A program made the translations under genes and the position numbers. The notes beneath the pieces were generated by a model. It was given only the letters and a program-made list of their open reading frames with translations. It was not told the DNA's origin and searched no databases. This document shows, piece by piece, positions 44,772 through 53,449 of a stretch of 64,000 bases of DNA (its first letter is position 1; each line of letters starts with the position of its first letter). Source of the stretch: Aphanizomenon flos-aquae FACHB-1287 (GTDB taxonomy: Bacteria; Cyanobacteriota; Cyanobacteriia; Cyanobacteriales; Nostocaceae); assembly GCF_014698755.1 (NCBI RefSeq), contig NZ_JACJTO010000024.1, positions 1-64,000 of the forward strand. Direction: 5' to 3'.

Positions 44772-44925
44772 ATGAGTTTATACCACTTAATTTACAGTAG
44801 CTATGGAAAACCTGATTTAGGGTATCATGAACTTAAAGATATCATGGAAAAATCCTAGAAGAATAACCAATTAGAGGGAATTACAGGACTACTTTGCTAT
44901 GGTGATTCTGTCCAAGGCACAGAGA
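44772..44925 (+). pseudogene. broken BLUF-domain photoreceptor gene
   Basis: From the ATG at 44772 the frame reads MSLYHLIYSSYGKPDLGYH, then ELKDIMEKS and a TAG stop (44856-44858). Past the stop the same frame continues KNNQLEGITGLLCYGDSV. Together these match the start of BLUF (blue light, FAD-binding) domains, whose usual pattern is a YxSxA/S start, a helix, then NNxxxGITGLLLYxxGxFLQVLEG. After GDSV the match ends. A nonsense mutation and a 3' truncation have inactivated it. The rest of the ~450-bp gap (44538-44984) shows nothing else. Confidence 0.75.
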
Positions 44926-44984
44926 ATGCGGTTAGTATATTAATCAAGTGTAACTTTCACAAGGTATTAAAACTAACTAGAAAC

Positions 44985-45326
44985 ATGAACTACGAAATAG
45001 CACGTAAACTACTTATAGACCAAACCAACAGCCCAGATAATCCAGATACCCTGTTAAATCGTTTACAGCAAGGTAAACCCCCTGTTCCTGGTCAAATTAC
45101 TTCAACCCTGTTAGCGTTAAAAGTAGTATTTGAAGCCTCAAAAACAGATACCAGCTTAGACAGAGAACTCGCTTTTGCTTTATATCAATTGGCCGTAAAA
45201 GCCCAAAGGTTTTTTGCAGCGGGAAGAAAAGTAGGTGTAGACTGGCCACCTCTGCTTAATCAGGATTTAGTACGTATTTCCCTGGCGGCTGAAAGTATTT
45301 TTTCAGGAACGTGGCAGAAGTTATAA
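44985..45326 (+). CDS. small conserved cyanobacterial protein of unknown function
   Basis: This 113-residue, mostly helical, soluble protein has the front LLNRLQQGKPPVPGQITSTLLALKVVFEA, the middle DRELAFALYQLAVKAQRFFAAGRKVGVDWPPLL and the end RISLAAESIFSGTW. I know this type from many cyanobacterial genomes (sometimes mislabelled as dethiobiotin synthetase) but of no demonstrated role. It has no nucleotide-binding loop, so the biotin label should not be used. It lies just after the broken BLUF gene. Confidence 0.75.
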   Translation: MNYEIARKLLIDQTNSPDNPDTLLNRLQQGKPPVPGQITSTLLALKVVFEASKTDTSLDRELAFALYQLAVKAQRFFAAGRKVGVDWPPLLNQDLVRISLAAESIFSGTWQKL

Positions 45327-45337
45327 TGGAACATGAA

Positions 45338-45949
45338 TTAACGAGTCCTTAATTCAGCTTCTAATTTATTGGCATCAGCTTTGAGTAAAACTGTTATATT
45401 ACCAATAATGGCTTTTCCTTGTTTCGGTTGGGCGATTTCTAGCCAATAAGCGTAACGCTCTCCTACTCGCAGTTCTCCCTGTATAGCTTCCCTAAGTGGT
45501 ATTTTAGCTAACCGATCTGTATTAATCTCACTCTGGCTAGGATATTGATAGATAATTTGAGCCTCATCATAATCTTGATACACATCTAGATTATAAATTA
45601 TCCGCAAAGATTCTTGCAAACGCTTTGCTGTAATGCCATTAACAGCATCAAATATGGTTAGGCTTTCTGTGCGAATTGTCACCTTATCTTCAGTAAATAC
45701 TATCCTACCGGGAGGTAATATGGAGGCTTCAAAGGTAAATCTTTGAGCCGCTGTATCACTTTTTCTGACAGATAATCGTTCTCCTTGTTTTGGCTGTAGA
45801 GTCGGATGTGATCGAATCCATGATACCACATTTTTTGTACTTTCTCCAGGTAAGGCCTTTGCAGGAGAATCTATAAGTATTTCTACTGATACAAAAGGTA
45901 TTAGAGAACAAGATAAAATTAATAATTTCAGTAAAGATTGTTTAAGCAT
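45338..45949 (-). CDS. secreted unknown protein
   Basis: This 203-residue protein has a signal peptide (LLKLLILSCSLIPFVSVEILIDSPAKA, cleavage likely after the AKA near residue 32). The beta-rich body includes KNVVSWIRSHPTLQPKQGERLSVRKSDTAAQRFTFEASILPPGR, then IIYQYPSQSEI and a final IGNITVLLKADANKLEAELR. No domain is recognised. Its ATG lies three bases after the stop of the alcohol dehydrogenase gene, so the two are very likely in one operon, though no shared role is obvious. Confidence 0.75.
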   Translation of the reverse strand: MLKQSLLKLLILSCSLIPFVSVEILIDSPAKALPGESTKNVVSWIRSHPTLQPKQGERLSVRKSDTAAQRFTFEASILPPGRIVFTEDKVTIRTESLTIFDAVNGITAKRLQESLRIIYNLDVYQDYDEAQIIYQYPSQSEINTDRLAKIPLREAIQGELRVGERYAYWLEIAQPKQGKAIIGNITVLLKADANKLEAELRTR

Positions 45950-45952
45950 TTT

Positions 45953-46975
45953 TCAATTATACATCGCTACCTTAATTACTTTACGCGCCTTCATATCCAT
46001 AAATACCTGTTCTAAGTCCTGCAAAGGCCGCTGTTCACTAATGAGTAAGTCAAAAGGAATCTTACCACTAGCGATGAGTGATAAAGCCGCTCTTACAAAT
46101 TCTGGTGTATTATGAAATACTCCTTTGAGCGTAATTTCACTGTAATGCAATTGCTCAGTACAAACCGTAATTGTGGTATCTTTTGGACAACCGCCAAATA
46201 AATTGATAGTTGCACCAGGACGACCGCAAGCGATCGCAGTTTCCCAAACACTCGGTACACCAGTAGCTTCTATAACCACATCCGCGCCCCAGCCGTCTGT
46301 TAATTCCTTAACTAGGTTGGGAATATCCGTCAGTTGATGATAATTGAAAGTCTTTGCTGCGCCCAGCTTTTTACCAATTTCTAGCCGCTGGTTATTTCCA
46401 CCCCATAAAATCACCTCAGTATATTCCGATAAAACAGCTACAAACATTAAGCCGATAGCCCCATCACCCAAAACTACTACTCGATCATGAGGTTTAACGC
46501 CAGAACGGGCTACACCATGGAGCACACAAGCCAGAGGTTCAGTCATCGCCGCTAATACCGAGGGTAAAGAATCAGGAATTGGTAATAGATTATACTGAAC
46601 AATGGGGGCAGGAATTGGTATATATTCCGCAAATGTACCGTTATTCCATGTCAAATGAGGACATAAAGAATATTCTCGACGTTGACAAAAAAAACATTTC
46701 ATGCAGGGAGCAGAATTATTTGCTACCACGCGATCGCCAACGTGCCAATTAGTCACCCCCTTACCGACAGCAACAATCCGTCCCGCACCTTCGTGACCAA
46801 ACAGTGTTGGTGGTGTCAACATTTTAGCATGGCCACCACGTCGCCACACCTTCAAATCCGTACCACAAGTAGTGGCCGCTTCTACCTGAATCACCACCTC
46901 ACCGGGTTCGGGAGTGGGGTCAGGGACTTGTTCTAGACGTAAATCCTCTTGTCCGTAAAGTAGTGCTGCTAACAA
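45953..46975 (-). CDS. zinc-dependent alcohol dehydrogenase (MDR family)
   Basis: This medium-chain dehydrogenase has 340 residues. The catalytic-zinc segment is TTCGTDLKVWRRGGH...LFGHEGAGRIVAVGKGV (Cys37-type, His-Glu pair). The structural-zinc cysteines appear as CMKCFFCQRREYSLC. The NAD(P)-binding loop is VVLGDGAIGLMFVAVL. The sequence type resembles sorbitol/threonine/2-deoxy-scyllo-inosamine-like dehydrogenases, so the substrate is probably a polyol or sugar-derived alcohol, but this is open. It shares an operon with the secreted protein gene downstream. Confidence 0.9.
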   Translation of the reverse strand: MLAALLYGQEDLRLEQVPDPTPEPGEVVIQVEAATTCGTDLKVWRRGGHAKMLTPPTLFGHEGAGRIVAVGKGVTNWHVGDRVVANNSAPCMKCFFCQRREYSLCPHLTWNNGTFAEYIPIPAPIVQYNLLPIPDSLPSVLAAMTEPLACVLHGVARSGVKPHDRVVVLGDGAIGLMFVAVLSEYTEVILWGGNNQRLEIGKKLGAAKTFNYHQLTDIPNLVKELTDGWGADVVIEATGVPSVWETAIACGRPGATINLFGGCPKDTTITVCTEQLHYSEITLKGVFHNTPEFVRAALSLIASGKIPFDLLISEQRPLQDLEQVFMDMKARKVIKVAMYN

Positions 46976-47271
46976 AACTTTTCACCCATAAAAAAGAAGT
47001 AGGGGCGCAAAATACGCACCTGTGAATATAGCTTAAATCATGCTATCAAATTAAACAAGATTGTATACCATAGTATCATAATATAGCAATTCCTAGGCCA
47101 GTGATGTACAATAAGTTGGAATCAAACGCAGATGAACGCAGATGAACACAGATAATTTTATACCTCATTAGAATAGATATATTTTGGATTGAAAATTGGC
47201 CATGCCTAATTTTAACTAAATTTTGGGTATTTAGAAACTGGACAAAAATATTTGTAAATAGGGAGTTACTG
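46976..47271. other. intergenic region with AACGCAGATGAACGCAGATG repeat
   Basis: This 296-bp spacer contains the tandem phrase AACGCAGATGAACGCAGATG followed by AACACAGATAA at ~47128-47158. It is a repeat seen between genes in many cyanobacteria. Nothing else is recognised. Confidence 0.5.
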
Positions 47272-47469
47272 TTAAGAACTCAAAGCAGTTTGGGGTAAAA
47301 CTTCTTGATTACGGTTTTCTAACTGAGATAGTGAGTTAGATACATCATTTATACTTAAAAGTGGTACTTCCTGTCTACAGGAAACACAAAACCAATATAC
47401 TTCATGGTGACGAACATGACGCAGAATCGAACCACCGCAACAGGGACAGGTGTTAACTATGATACTCAT
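47272..47469 (-). CDS. small zinc-ribbon protein
   Basis: The protein (65 residues) starts at the ATG at 47469. A longer frame from a TTG at 47487 is rejected because AAGGAGG lies exactly seven bases before 47469, one of the best ribosome sites in the window. It has a zinc ribbon, NTCPCCGGSILRHVRHHEVYWFCVSCRQEVP (CxxC...CxxC), then a Ser/Gln/Asn-rich tail. Small cyanobacterial proteins of this form are common and often stress- or phage-related in context, but the role is unknown. It is divergent from xth across a 378-bp gap. Confidence 0.75.
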   Translation of the reverse strand: MSIIVNTCPCCGGSILRHVRHHEVYWFCVSCRQEVPLLSINDVSNSLSQLENRNQEVLPQTALSS

Positions 47470-47735
47470 ATAATATCCTCCTTCCAAAAAATTAAAAACG
47501 ATTATGTTAAAATTGATCTGGCTATTAAACCTATTAAAATTCCAGATTTATGCTTTAGTTAATGATGATCATTTTCTCTAGTTTTTGTTCCCCTATTTGC
47601 GATTCTCCAATTTAGAGAATTTGGTGGTGAAAAAACTATCAACAAATGTTAAATTCATGAGATCTTTAGACATTTATACAATTGGATTTTTCTATGAAAA
47701 CAATCAAAACTCATAAGAACATGATTAAACTATAA

Positions 47736-47751
47736 ACTAGTATATACTAGT
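47736..47751. promoter_or_regulatory. 16-bp perfect palindrome upstream of xth
   Basis: ACTAGTATATACTAGT is its own reverse complement. It lies ~97 bp before the xth ATG in the divergent spacer with the zinc-ribbon gene. A dimeric repressor could bind it; a second, looser TAGTGTATAT phrase follows. The role is a guess from symmetry and place. Confidence 0.35.
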
Positions 47752-47847
47752 GTATATCTTATTCATCTATCTTAGGGATCATAAATATCTAATTTTTATG
47801 AGATAATTAATTTACCTTTATTTAACAATTGTGTTGATAATTAACTA

Positions 47848-48630
47848 ATGAAAATTGCTACTTGGAATGTTAATTCTGTTCGGACACGTTTAGAACAGAT
47901 TATTAATTGGTTAACGGAAAATTATGTTGATGTTTTGTGTTTACAAGAAACTAAGGTTATAGATCATGATTTTCCTCGTATTGCGTTTGAAAGTTTAGGC
48001 TATTATCCGTATATTTCTGGACAAAAATCTTATAATGGGGTGGCTTTAATTAGTCGTCAACCTTTGACAGATGTAAATATAGGTTTTGGTTCTATTTTAC
48101 CAGATTTAGCATCATCATGGGATGAACAAAAACGGGTTATTTCTGGTATTTTTGAAGGGGTAAGAATTGTTAATCTTTATGTTCCTAATGGTTCATCTAT
48201 TGGTAGCGAAAAGTATGAATATAAGTTAAGCTGGTTAAAAATCTTGAGGGAATATTTACAGACGTTACTATTATTAAATCCTGACATTTCTCTGTGTGGT
48301 GATTTTAATATTGCTTTGGAAGATATAGATATTAATAGTCAAGTGAAGATAGCTAATCATATTATGGCATCTGAACAAGAACGTCAAGCTTTAAAAGATG
48401 TGATAAGTTTAGGTTTCGCAGATGCTTTTCGTAAATTTAACAGCGCGGGGGAAAATTATAGTTGGTGGGATTATCGCACCGCTGCTTTTAAACGTAATCT
48501 GGGTTGGAGAATAGATCATCATTATCTCACACCAAGTCTATATGAACGCGCTCAAAGTTGTATTATTGATATTGAACCCCGGAAATTAGTTCAACCAAGT
48601 GATCATACACCAGTAATTGTAGAATTTTAA
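47848..48630 (+). CDS. xth: exodeoxyribonuclease III
   Basis: ExoIII is an AP endonuclease and 3'-exonuclease used in base-excision repair. The 260-residue protein has the usual length and all endonuclease/exonuclease/phosphatase motifs: MKIATWNVNSVRTRL at the start, LQETKV (metal-binding Glu), NLYVPNG, CGDFNIALEDIDI, RIDHHYLTPSL and the terminal PSDHTPVIVEF with the catalytic Asp-His. Start is ATG without a strong ribosome site. It is followed by a hairpin terminator. Confidence 0.95.
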   Translation: MKIATWNVNSVRTRLEQIINWLTENYVDVLCLQETKVIDHDFPRIAFESLGYYPYISGQKSYNGVALISRQPLTDVNIGFGSILPDLASSWDEQKRVISGIFEGVRIVNLYVPNGSSIGSEKYEYKLSWLKILREYLQTLLLLNPDISLCGDFNIALEDIDINSQVKIANHIMASEQERQALKDVISLGFADAFRKFNSAGENYSWWDYRTAAFKRNLGWRIDHHYLTPSLYERAQSCIIDIEPRKLVQPSDHTPVIVEF

Positions 48631-48640
48631 CAAATTTTAG

Positions 48641-48680
48641 ATCCCCTACTCTTCTAAGAAGTCGGGGATATTATTTTTCA
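48641..48680 (+). terminator. rho-independent terminator after xth
   Basis: ATCCCC (48641-48646) and GGGGAT (48664-48669) pair, helped by inner CTTCTAAGAAG symmetry, and TATTATTTTT follows. It starts 10 bp past the xth stop. It belongs to the hairpin family also seen at 37665 and 38440, and it may also end the convergent 48682 gene. Confidence 0.8.
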
Positions 48681-48681
48681 A

Positions 48682-49983
48682 TTATCTACCTAATAATAAA
48701 CCCCTGAAGAAGTAAACCACATTTATTAATATCTGTTCTATCCATAATATAATCTGATCTAACCACTCAAGAATTTGCTCTAATGGGTGTTTTTCATAAC
48801 CTAATGATGTAGCAGAAATATCAATCCAATCAGGCTGAAAATTAAATTCTTGGCTAGTTTGACTATCTATTTCTAGAAATTCTTCATTTTCAGAAATTGG
48901 CGGTTTCTGACCTATTTTCCGAAGAATTACAGGTAATCCCCATTTTAGTTGAATTTGGGGTAATTTACTAACATCATGATCATCAAATAATTCCCCGGTA
49001 TTGGTTTGATTATCACTAAATAAATCATTCCATGTTAACCAATTATCTTCTAAGGAATCACTAACATCTAAGGAATTATTTGACGATTGTGGTTGTTCTC
49101 CAACAAAGTTTGATTTAATTTGATAATTATTTTTTCCTCCCAAAAAGTAATTTATCACCGCTGTCATTAAATCAGAAATCTGTAGTTTTTGGGATTTTAA
49201 ATCATCGTGATTTACTCCTAACTCCTGAAACTGACTTTGGAAATTATTGATAATTTTCTGACTGCGTTCTTGTGCGGGGACTAAAGCTGTATTTTCTAAG
49301 TCAGCAACTAATTTATCTAGAAATCCAAAAGGTTTAATAGGATGAAGATAAGATTTTTGTGCTATCATGGAATCCTCACTAGTCAACTTATTCAAAAGAT
49401 GATCAATTTTCGGCAATAATTCTTTTTGCTGATGAGAAATTACTCGTAAAGAATACTGATATTCGCTAACTTCGCTATTAATTCTATCTGCTAATTTGGC
49501 GTTTTGCTGGGGAGTGAAAATATCAAAAATGCGATTATCAGCACTGACTAATACTAAATTACGGGTTTGCAATTCTATAGCAATTCCTTGTACTTTTGGT
49601 ATATACTGTTGAAGAGTATTTTCTGAAGTTGGAAAATCCCGCTTAAGAAAAATTTTCTCCCACAAAAATCCTAAAAATGTCAAAGGATTTGTTTTTTGAG
49701 AAATCGGTAAGTCAGCATCTCCAGGAGGAAGATTTTTGACTATATTTAAAATAACTTGAATTGGTCCATCACTAGCAGGAGGCGTTATTGAATGTAATTG
49801 TTTTCCCGTTTCATTTTGTGGCAATAATTGGTACAGTGGATAAAGTAGAGAACCTATACCCAACTGAGTAACAACTTGCAAATTTTTGATGGTGTTTTCC
49901 AATGTTCTTGTCAACCACCGAGAATGCTGGTAGACAAAGTTAAAGAGTTTGCTTTGATAACGATTTGAAGAATCGGAAGACAT
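48682..49983 (-). CDS. cyanobacterial protein of unknown function
   Basis: This 433-residue protein has no domain I can name. It is mainly helical and polar. The front (YQHSRWLTRTLENTIKNLQVVTQLGIGSLLYPLYQLL) may touch membranes. A middle segment reads GIAIELQTRNLVLVSADNRIFDIFTPQQNAKLADRI, and an acidic, Asn/Ser-rich stretch (~280-340) is likely disordered. The C-terminal ~45 residues (LEQILEWLDQIILWIEQILINVVYFFRGLLLGR) are amphipathic to hydrophobic and could anchor it. It is convergent with xth and divergent from the mannosidase gene. Confidence 0.7.
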   Translation of the reverse strand: MSSDSSNRYQSKLFNFVYQHSRWLTRTLENTIKNLQVVTQLGIGSLLYPLYQLLPQNETGKQLHSITPPASDGPIQVILNIVKNLPPGDADLPISQKTNPLTFLGFLWEKIFLKRDFPTSENTLQQYIPKVQGIAIELQTRNLVLVSADNRIFDIFTPQQNAKLADRINSEVSEYQYSLRVISHQQKELLPKIDHLLNKLTSEDSMIAQKSYLHPIKPFGFLDKLVADLENTALVPAQERSQKIINNFQSQFQELGVNHDDLKSQKLQISDLMTAVINYFLGGKNNYQIKSNFVGEQPQSSNNSLDVSDSLEDNWLTWNDLFSDNQTNTGELFDDHDVSKLPQIQLKWGLPVILRKIGQKPPISENEEFLEIDSQTSQEFNFQPDWIDISATSLGYEKHPLEQILEWLDQIILWIEQILINVVYFFRGLLLGR

Positions 49984-50079
49984 GGTAATTATGTGTAAGT
50001 TGTCGCTTTAGTTGTTGAGACTCCCAGCAAATTGCTAAATTTCGTCAGTGTCAATTATTTATATTATTTTATCGGAAAT

Positions 50080-53000
50080 ATGACTCTTCCTGTACCCTCA
50101 TTCAATACCAAATCTATATCCACAGCAATTGCTAATTTACGCAGTTGTTGTCAAGTTGATATCCAGTCAAACTGGCAATATCAGGAAACCGACGGGGTAA
50201 TTAGTGATTTTATCCCATTAAGTGTCACCAATTGGCCACCTGTGCAGCTAAATGAAAAAGCCCATATTTCTTGGCAAGGGGGAAATCAGGTATTATGGTT
50301 AGGGCAGAAATTTTCCGTACCTGAGAATTTACACAATTTTCCTGTCACAGGTTTGTCCTTGCGCTTGGCTTTGGTATGGTGGGCAGACTTGGCAGAAGTA
50401 TATATTAATGGTAAGCTAGTGTTAACCGGTGATTTGTTTGACTCTTCACCGCGAGTCTTGCTAAGTCCAAGGGTCAGACCTGGTGAAGATTTTACCATAG
50501 TTTTGCGGTTAGTGAGTCCAGGACATGATCAAGGGGCATTAATGCAATCAGTGGCAATTTTTGAATCAATAGATTATAATAGTCCTGACCCTGGTTTTAT
50601 TGCCGATGAATTAGCGGTTGTGGAAATTCTTTTAGAAAACTTCGCACCAGAGAAATTACCAGATTTAGCTGGGGAAGTTGAGAAAGTTACAAATCACAAC
50701 GCGAAAAATCAAGACTGGAAAACCTATCTGCTTAATTTCCGACAAACCTATCTGGGTTTATCTGAATTTATCAGAGACCAAAAATATAAAATCCATTTAT
50801 TAGGTCATGCACATTTAGATCTAGCATGGTTATGGCCTGTGGAGGAAACTTGGAAAGCAGCACAGAACACCTTTGAGTCAGTTTTAAAACTTCAACAAGA
50901 TTTTCCCGAATTGATTTTCTGTCACACCACTCCAGCGTTATATGCTTGGGTAGAAGAAAATCGTCCTGACCTGTTTCGAGCAATTCAAAATCAAGTAAAA
51001 GCCGGAAAATGGGAAGTTTTAGGCGGTTTTTGGGTCGAACCGGATTTAAATTTAATTGCTGGTGAGTCTATAGTTCGTCAATTATTATATGGACAAAGGT
51101 ATTTTCTCCACAAGTTTGGGAAAATATCTACTGTGGTTTGGGTTCCCGATACCTTTGGTTTTTGTGCGACCTTACCTCAATTTTTCGTAAATGCGGGAAT
51201 TGAGTTTTTTGTCACCCAAAAGCTGCGCTGGAATGATACAACCAAATTTGATTATAGCTTATTTTTTTGGAGATCGCTTGATGGTAGTCAAATATTAAGT
51301 TTTATGTCTGCACCTATCGGCGAAACCATTGAACCTGTTAGAATGGCCAAGTGCGCCTGTGAGTGGAAAAATCAAACAGGGTTACAAAATTCTCTTTGGC
51401 TTCCTGGTGTTGGTGATCATGGTGGTGGTCCAACTCGTGATATGCTAGAAACTGGAAGACGTTGGGAAAGTTCACCAATTTTTCCCAAGTTAGAATTTAC
51501 AACTGCGGAAAAATATCTCCAGCAGATAAAGTCCCCAAGTCAAAATTTACCAGTTTGGGAAGACGAACTTTATTTAGAATTTCACCGAGGATGTTATACT
51601 ACCCACGGAGACCAAAAACGCTGGAATAGACAATCTGAACATTTATTATATAGTGCTGAATTATTTGCAACATTAGCAAATATCCTTTCTGGTGCAGAAT
51701 TTCCCCAAATAGAAATAGAAACCGCGTGGAAAAAAGTTTTATTTAACCAGTTTCACGATATTTTACCTGGTTCTTCCATTACCCAAGTTTACGAAGACGC
51801 AAGACCCGAATGGGAAACAGTGGAAAAAATAGGCAGGAAAATATTAGAAGATTCATTAACAGCGATCGCATCTAAGATCAGTTTACCACAAATTCCCAAT
51901 TTTGAGAATATCCCCATCATAATTTTTAACTCTCTCAACTGGGAACGTTCGCAAGTTGTCACCATTGACCTAGGAAAAATCATCACAGAAGATTATCCCT
52001 TATGGAAAATTACTGATAGTGCAGGTAGAGAGATTATATCACAAAACTGTGAAAATTCAACTTTATTATTTTTCGCAACCGTCCCATCTGTAGGTTACAG
52101 TATTTTTTGGCTTTCTCCGTCTTCTTCCCCAGGAAAAAAATTCCCGAAAAATTGGACTTTAGAAAATGAATATTTGCAAATACAAGTTAACCCAGAAACC
52201 GGAGATTTAACCAGTGTTTTTGACAAAATCCAGCAACGAGAAATTTTAAACGGTGCGGGAAACCAACTCCAAGCTTTTACCGACAGCGGCCAATATTGGG
52301 ACGCTTGGAATATTGACCCCAATTATAACACAAAACCTCTACCTGCAACCATATTAAAATTAATTGCCTGGCAAGAATATGGAGAAATTCAACAACGTTT
52401 GCGGGTAGTGCGTCAACTGGGAAAATCGGAATTTTGTCAAGATTACATTTTGGAAGTTGGTTCACCAATATTGAAAATAGCTAATACTGTAAATTGGCAA
52501 GAAAATCAAGTATTAGTTAAAACAGCCTTTCCTCTCAATCTTCAAGGAGAATTTGCTACTTATGAAATTCCCTGCGGTGCTATTCGTCGTCCAACAAACC
52601 CCCAAACTCCCGCAGAAAAGGCAAAATGGGAAGTTCCCGCTTTACATTGGGCAGATTTAACCACAGATACAGACATCGGAAAATACGGAGTTAGCCTTCT
52701 CAATGATTGTAAATATGGTTACGATGCCCAACCCAGTCAATTACGTCTGACTTTACTGAGAAGTTCCCACTGGCCAGACTCCCAAGCTGATAGAGGAATA
52801 CAGGAATTTACCTATAGCTTATATCCTCATTTGGGTAGTTGGGAAGAAGCAGAAACTGTGAAACGGGGTTATGAGTTAAATGTACCTTTACAAATATTAA
52901 TAAATCCCGCAAATTATCAATCTAATTTGTCTGGTTGTGAAAGTGAAAGTTTTCTAGATTTATCAGCAGATAATTTGATTTTAATGGCGCTCAAACCTAG

Positions 53001-53187
53001 TGAAGATAGTCCAGAAAAATATATTCTTCGCTTTTATGAATGTCATGGAAAGACAACAATTTTATCTTTAGAAAGTCAGGTTTTAAGTTTAGGAGAACCA
53101 TTGGATTTATTAGAGAATCGTATTCAATTAGAGAAAAATATTCAACCTTGGAAAATTGCTACATTTGCAGTTTTTCCGCGCAGGTAA
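50080..53187 (+). CDS. alpha-mannosidase, glycoside hydrolase family 38
   Basis: This GH38 retaining alpha-mannosidase is about 1035 residues from the ATG at 50080; a longer frame starts with TTG at 50032. An N-terminal beta domain resembles a sugar-binding fold (residues ~1-210). The catalytic domain then shows HAHLDLAWLWPVEET (zinc His/Asp), HTTPALYAWVEENRPDL and WVPDTFGFCATLPQ, where the Asp is the usual nucleophile. The middle domain (FHRGCYTTHGDQKRWNRQSE) and the long C-terminal beta region follow. It likely trims mannosides from polysaccharide or glycoprotein. There is no signal peptide, so it is cytoplasmic. MITE copy 4 follows 12 bp after the stop. Confidence 0.93.
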   Translation: MTLPVPSFNTKSISTAIANLRSCCQVDIQSNWQYQETDGVISDFIPLSVTNWPPVQLNEKAHISWQGGNQVLWLGQKFSVPENLHNFPVTGLSLRLALVWWADLAEVYINGKLVLTGDLFDSSPRVLLSPRVRPGEDFTIVLRLVSPGHDQGALMQSVAIFESIDYNSPDPGFIADELAVVEILLENFAPEKLPDLAGEVEKVTNHNAKNQDWKTYLLNFRQTYLGLSEFIRDQKYKIHLLGHAHLDLAWLWPVEETWKAAQNTFESVLKLQQDFPELIFCHTTPALYAWVEENRPDLFRAIQNQVKAGKWEVLGGFWVEPDLNLIAGESIVRQLLYGQRYFLHKFGKISTVVWVPDTFGFCATLPQFFVNAGIEFFVTQKLRWNDTTKFDYSLFFWRSLDGSQILSFMSAPIGETIEPVRMAKCACEWKNQTGLQNSLWLPGVGDHGGGPTRDMLETGRRWESSPIFPKLEFTTAEKYLQQIKSPSQNLPVWEDELYLEFHRGCYTTHGDQKRWNRQSEHLLYSAELFATLANILSGAEFPQIEIETAWKKVLFNQFHDILPGSSITQVYEDARPEWETVEKIGRKILEDSLTAIASKISLPQIPNFENIPIIIFNSLNWERSQVVTIDLGKIITEDYPLWKITDSAGREIISQNCENSTLLFFATVPSVGYSIFWLSPSSSPGKKFPKNWTLENEYLQIQVNPETGDLTSVFDKIQQREILNGAGNQLQAFTDSGQYWDAWNIDPNYNTKPLPATILKLIAWQEYGEIQQRLRVVRQLGKSEFCQDYILEVGSPILKIANTVNWQENQVLVKTAFPLNLQGEFATYEIPCGAIRRPTNPQTPAEKAKWEVPALHWADLTTDTDIGKYGVSLLNDCKYGYDAQPSQLRLTLLRSSHWPDSQADRGIQEFTYSLYPHLGSWEEAETVKRGYELNVPLQILINPANYQSNLSGCESESFLDLSADNLILMALKPSEDSPEKYILRFYECHGKTTILSLESQVLSLGEPLDLLENRIQLEKNIQPWKIATFAVFPRR

Positions 53188-53199
53188 TTTCTCTTAATT

Positions 53200-53306
53200 T
53201 ACAGCACTTACCAGTGTTATTAGTTACATATCTAGCGGGCAAGATGCCCGCACCACAAGAGTTTTATGGTTCAACTTTATACCTTATTGGAGGGGAAAAC
53301 TCTGTA
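53200..53306 (+). mobile_element. MITE copy 4
   Basis: It starts TACAGCACTTACCAGTG and ends GGGGAAAACTCTGTA, 107 bp, with core TAGCGGGCAAGATGCCCGC. Inverted TACAG/CTGTA ends bound by TA fit an IS630/Tc1-type target. It lies just after the alpha-mannosidase stop. Confidence 0.82.
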
Positions 53307-53449
53307 TATCGTTTCCCAGTCTGATAAAGTACACACCAATTTATTCCCTACTATAAAACCAATCTGTATAAAGAAAAGTAAAATTGCCTTTTTCCTCTTG
53401 CCTTTTACTTCTTGTCTTGCTATAATGGCAATTATTAAGGCTAACCTAC

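Noticed and set aside
44985-45326. Dethiobiotin synthetase label for the 113-residue protein
   Set aside because: The protein is too short and has no P-loop or other BioD motif, so the label would be misleading.
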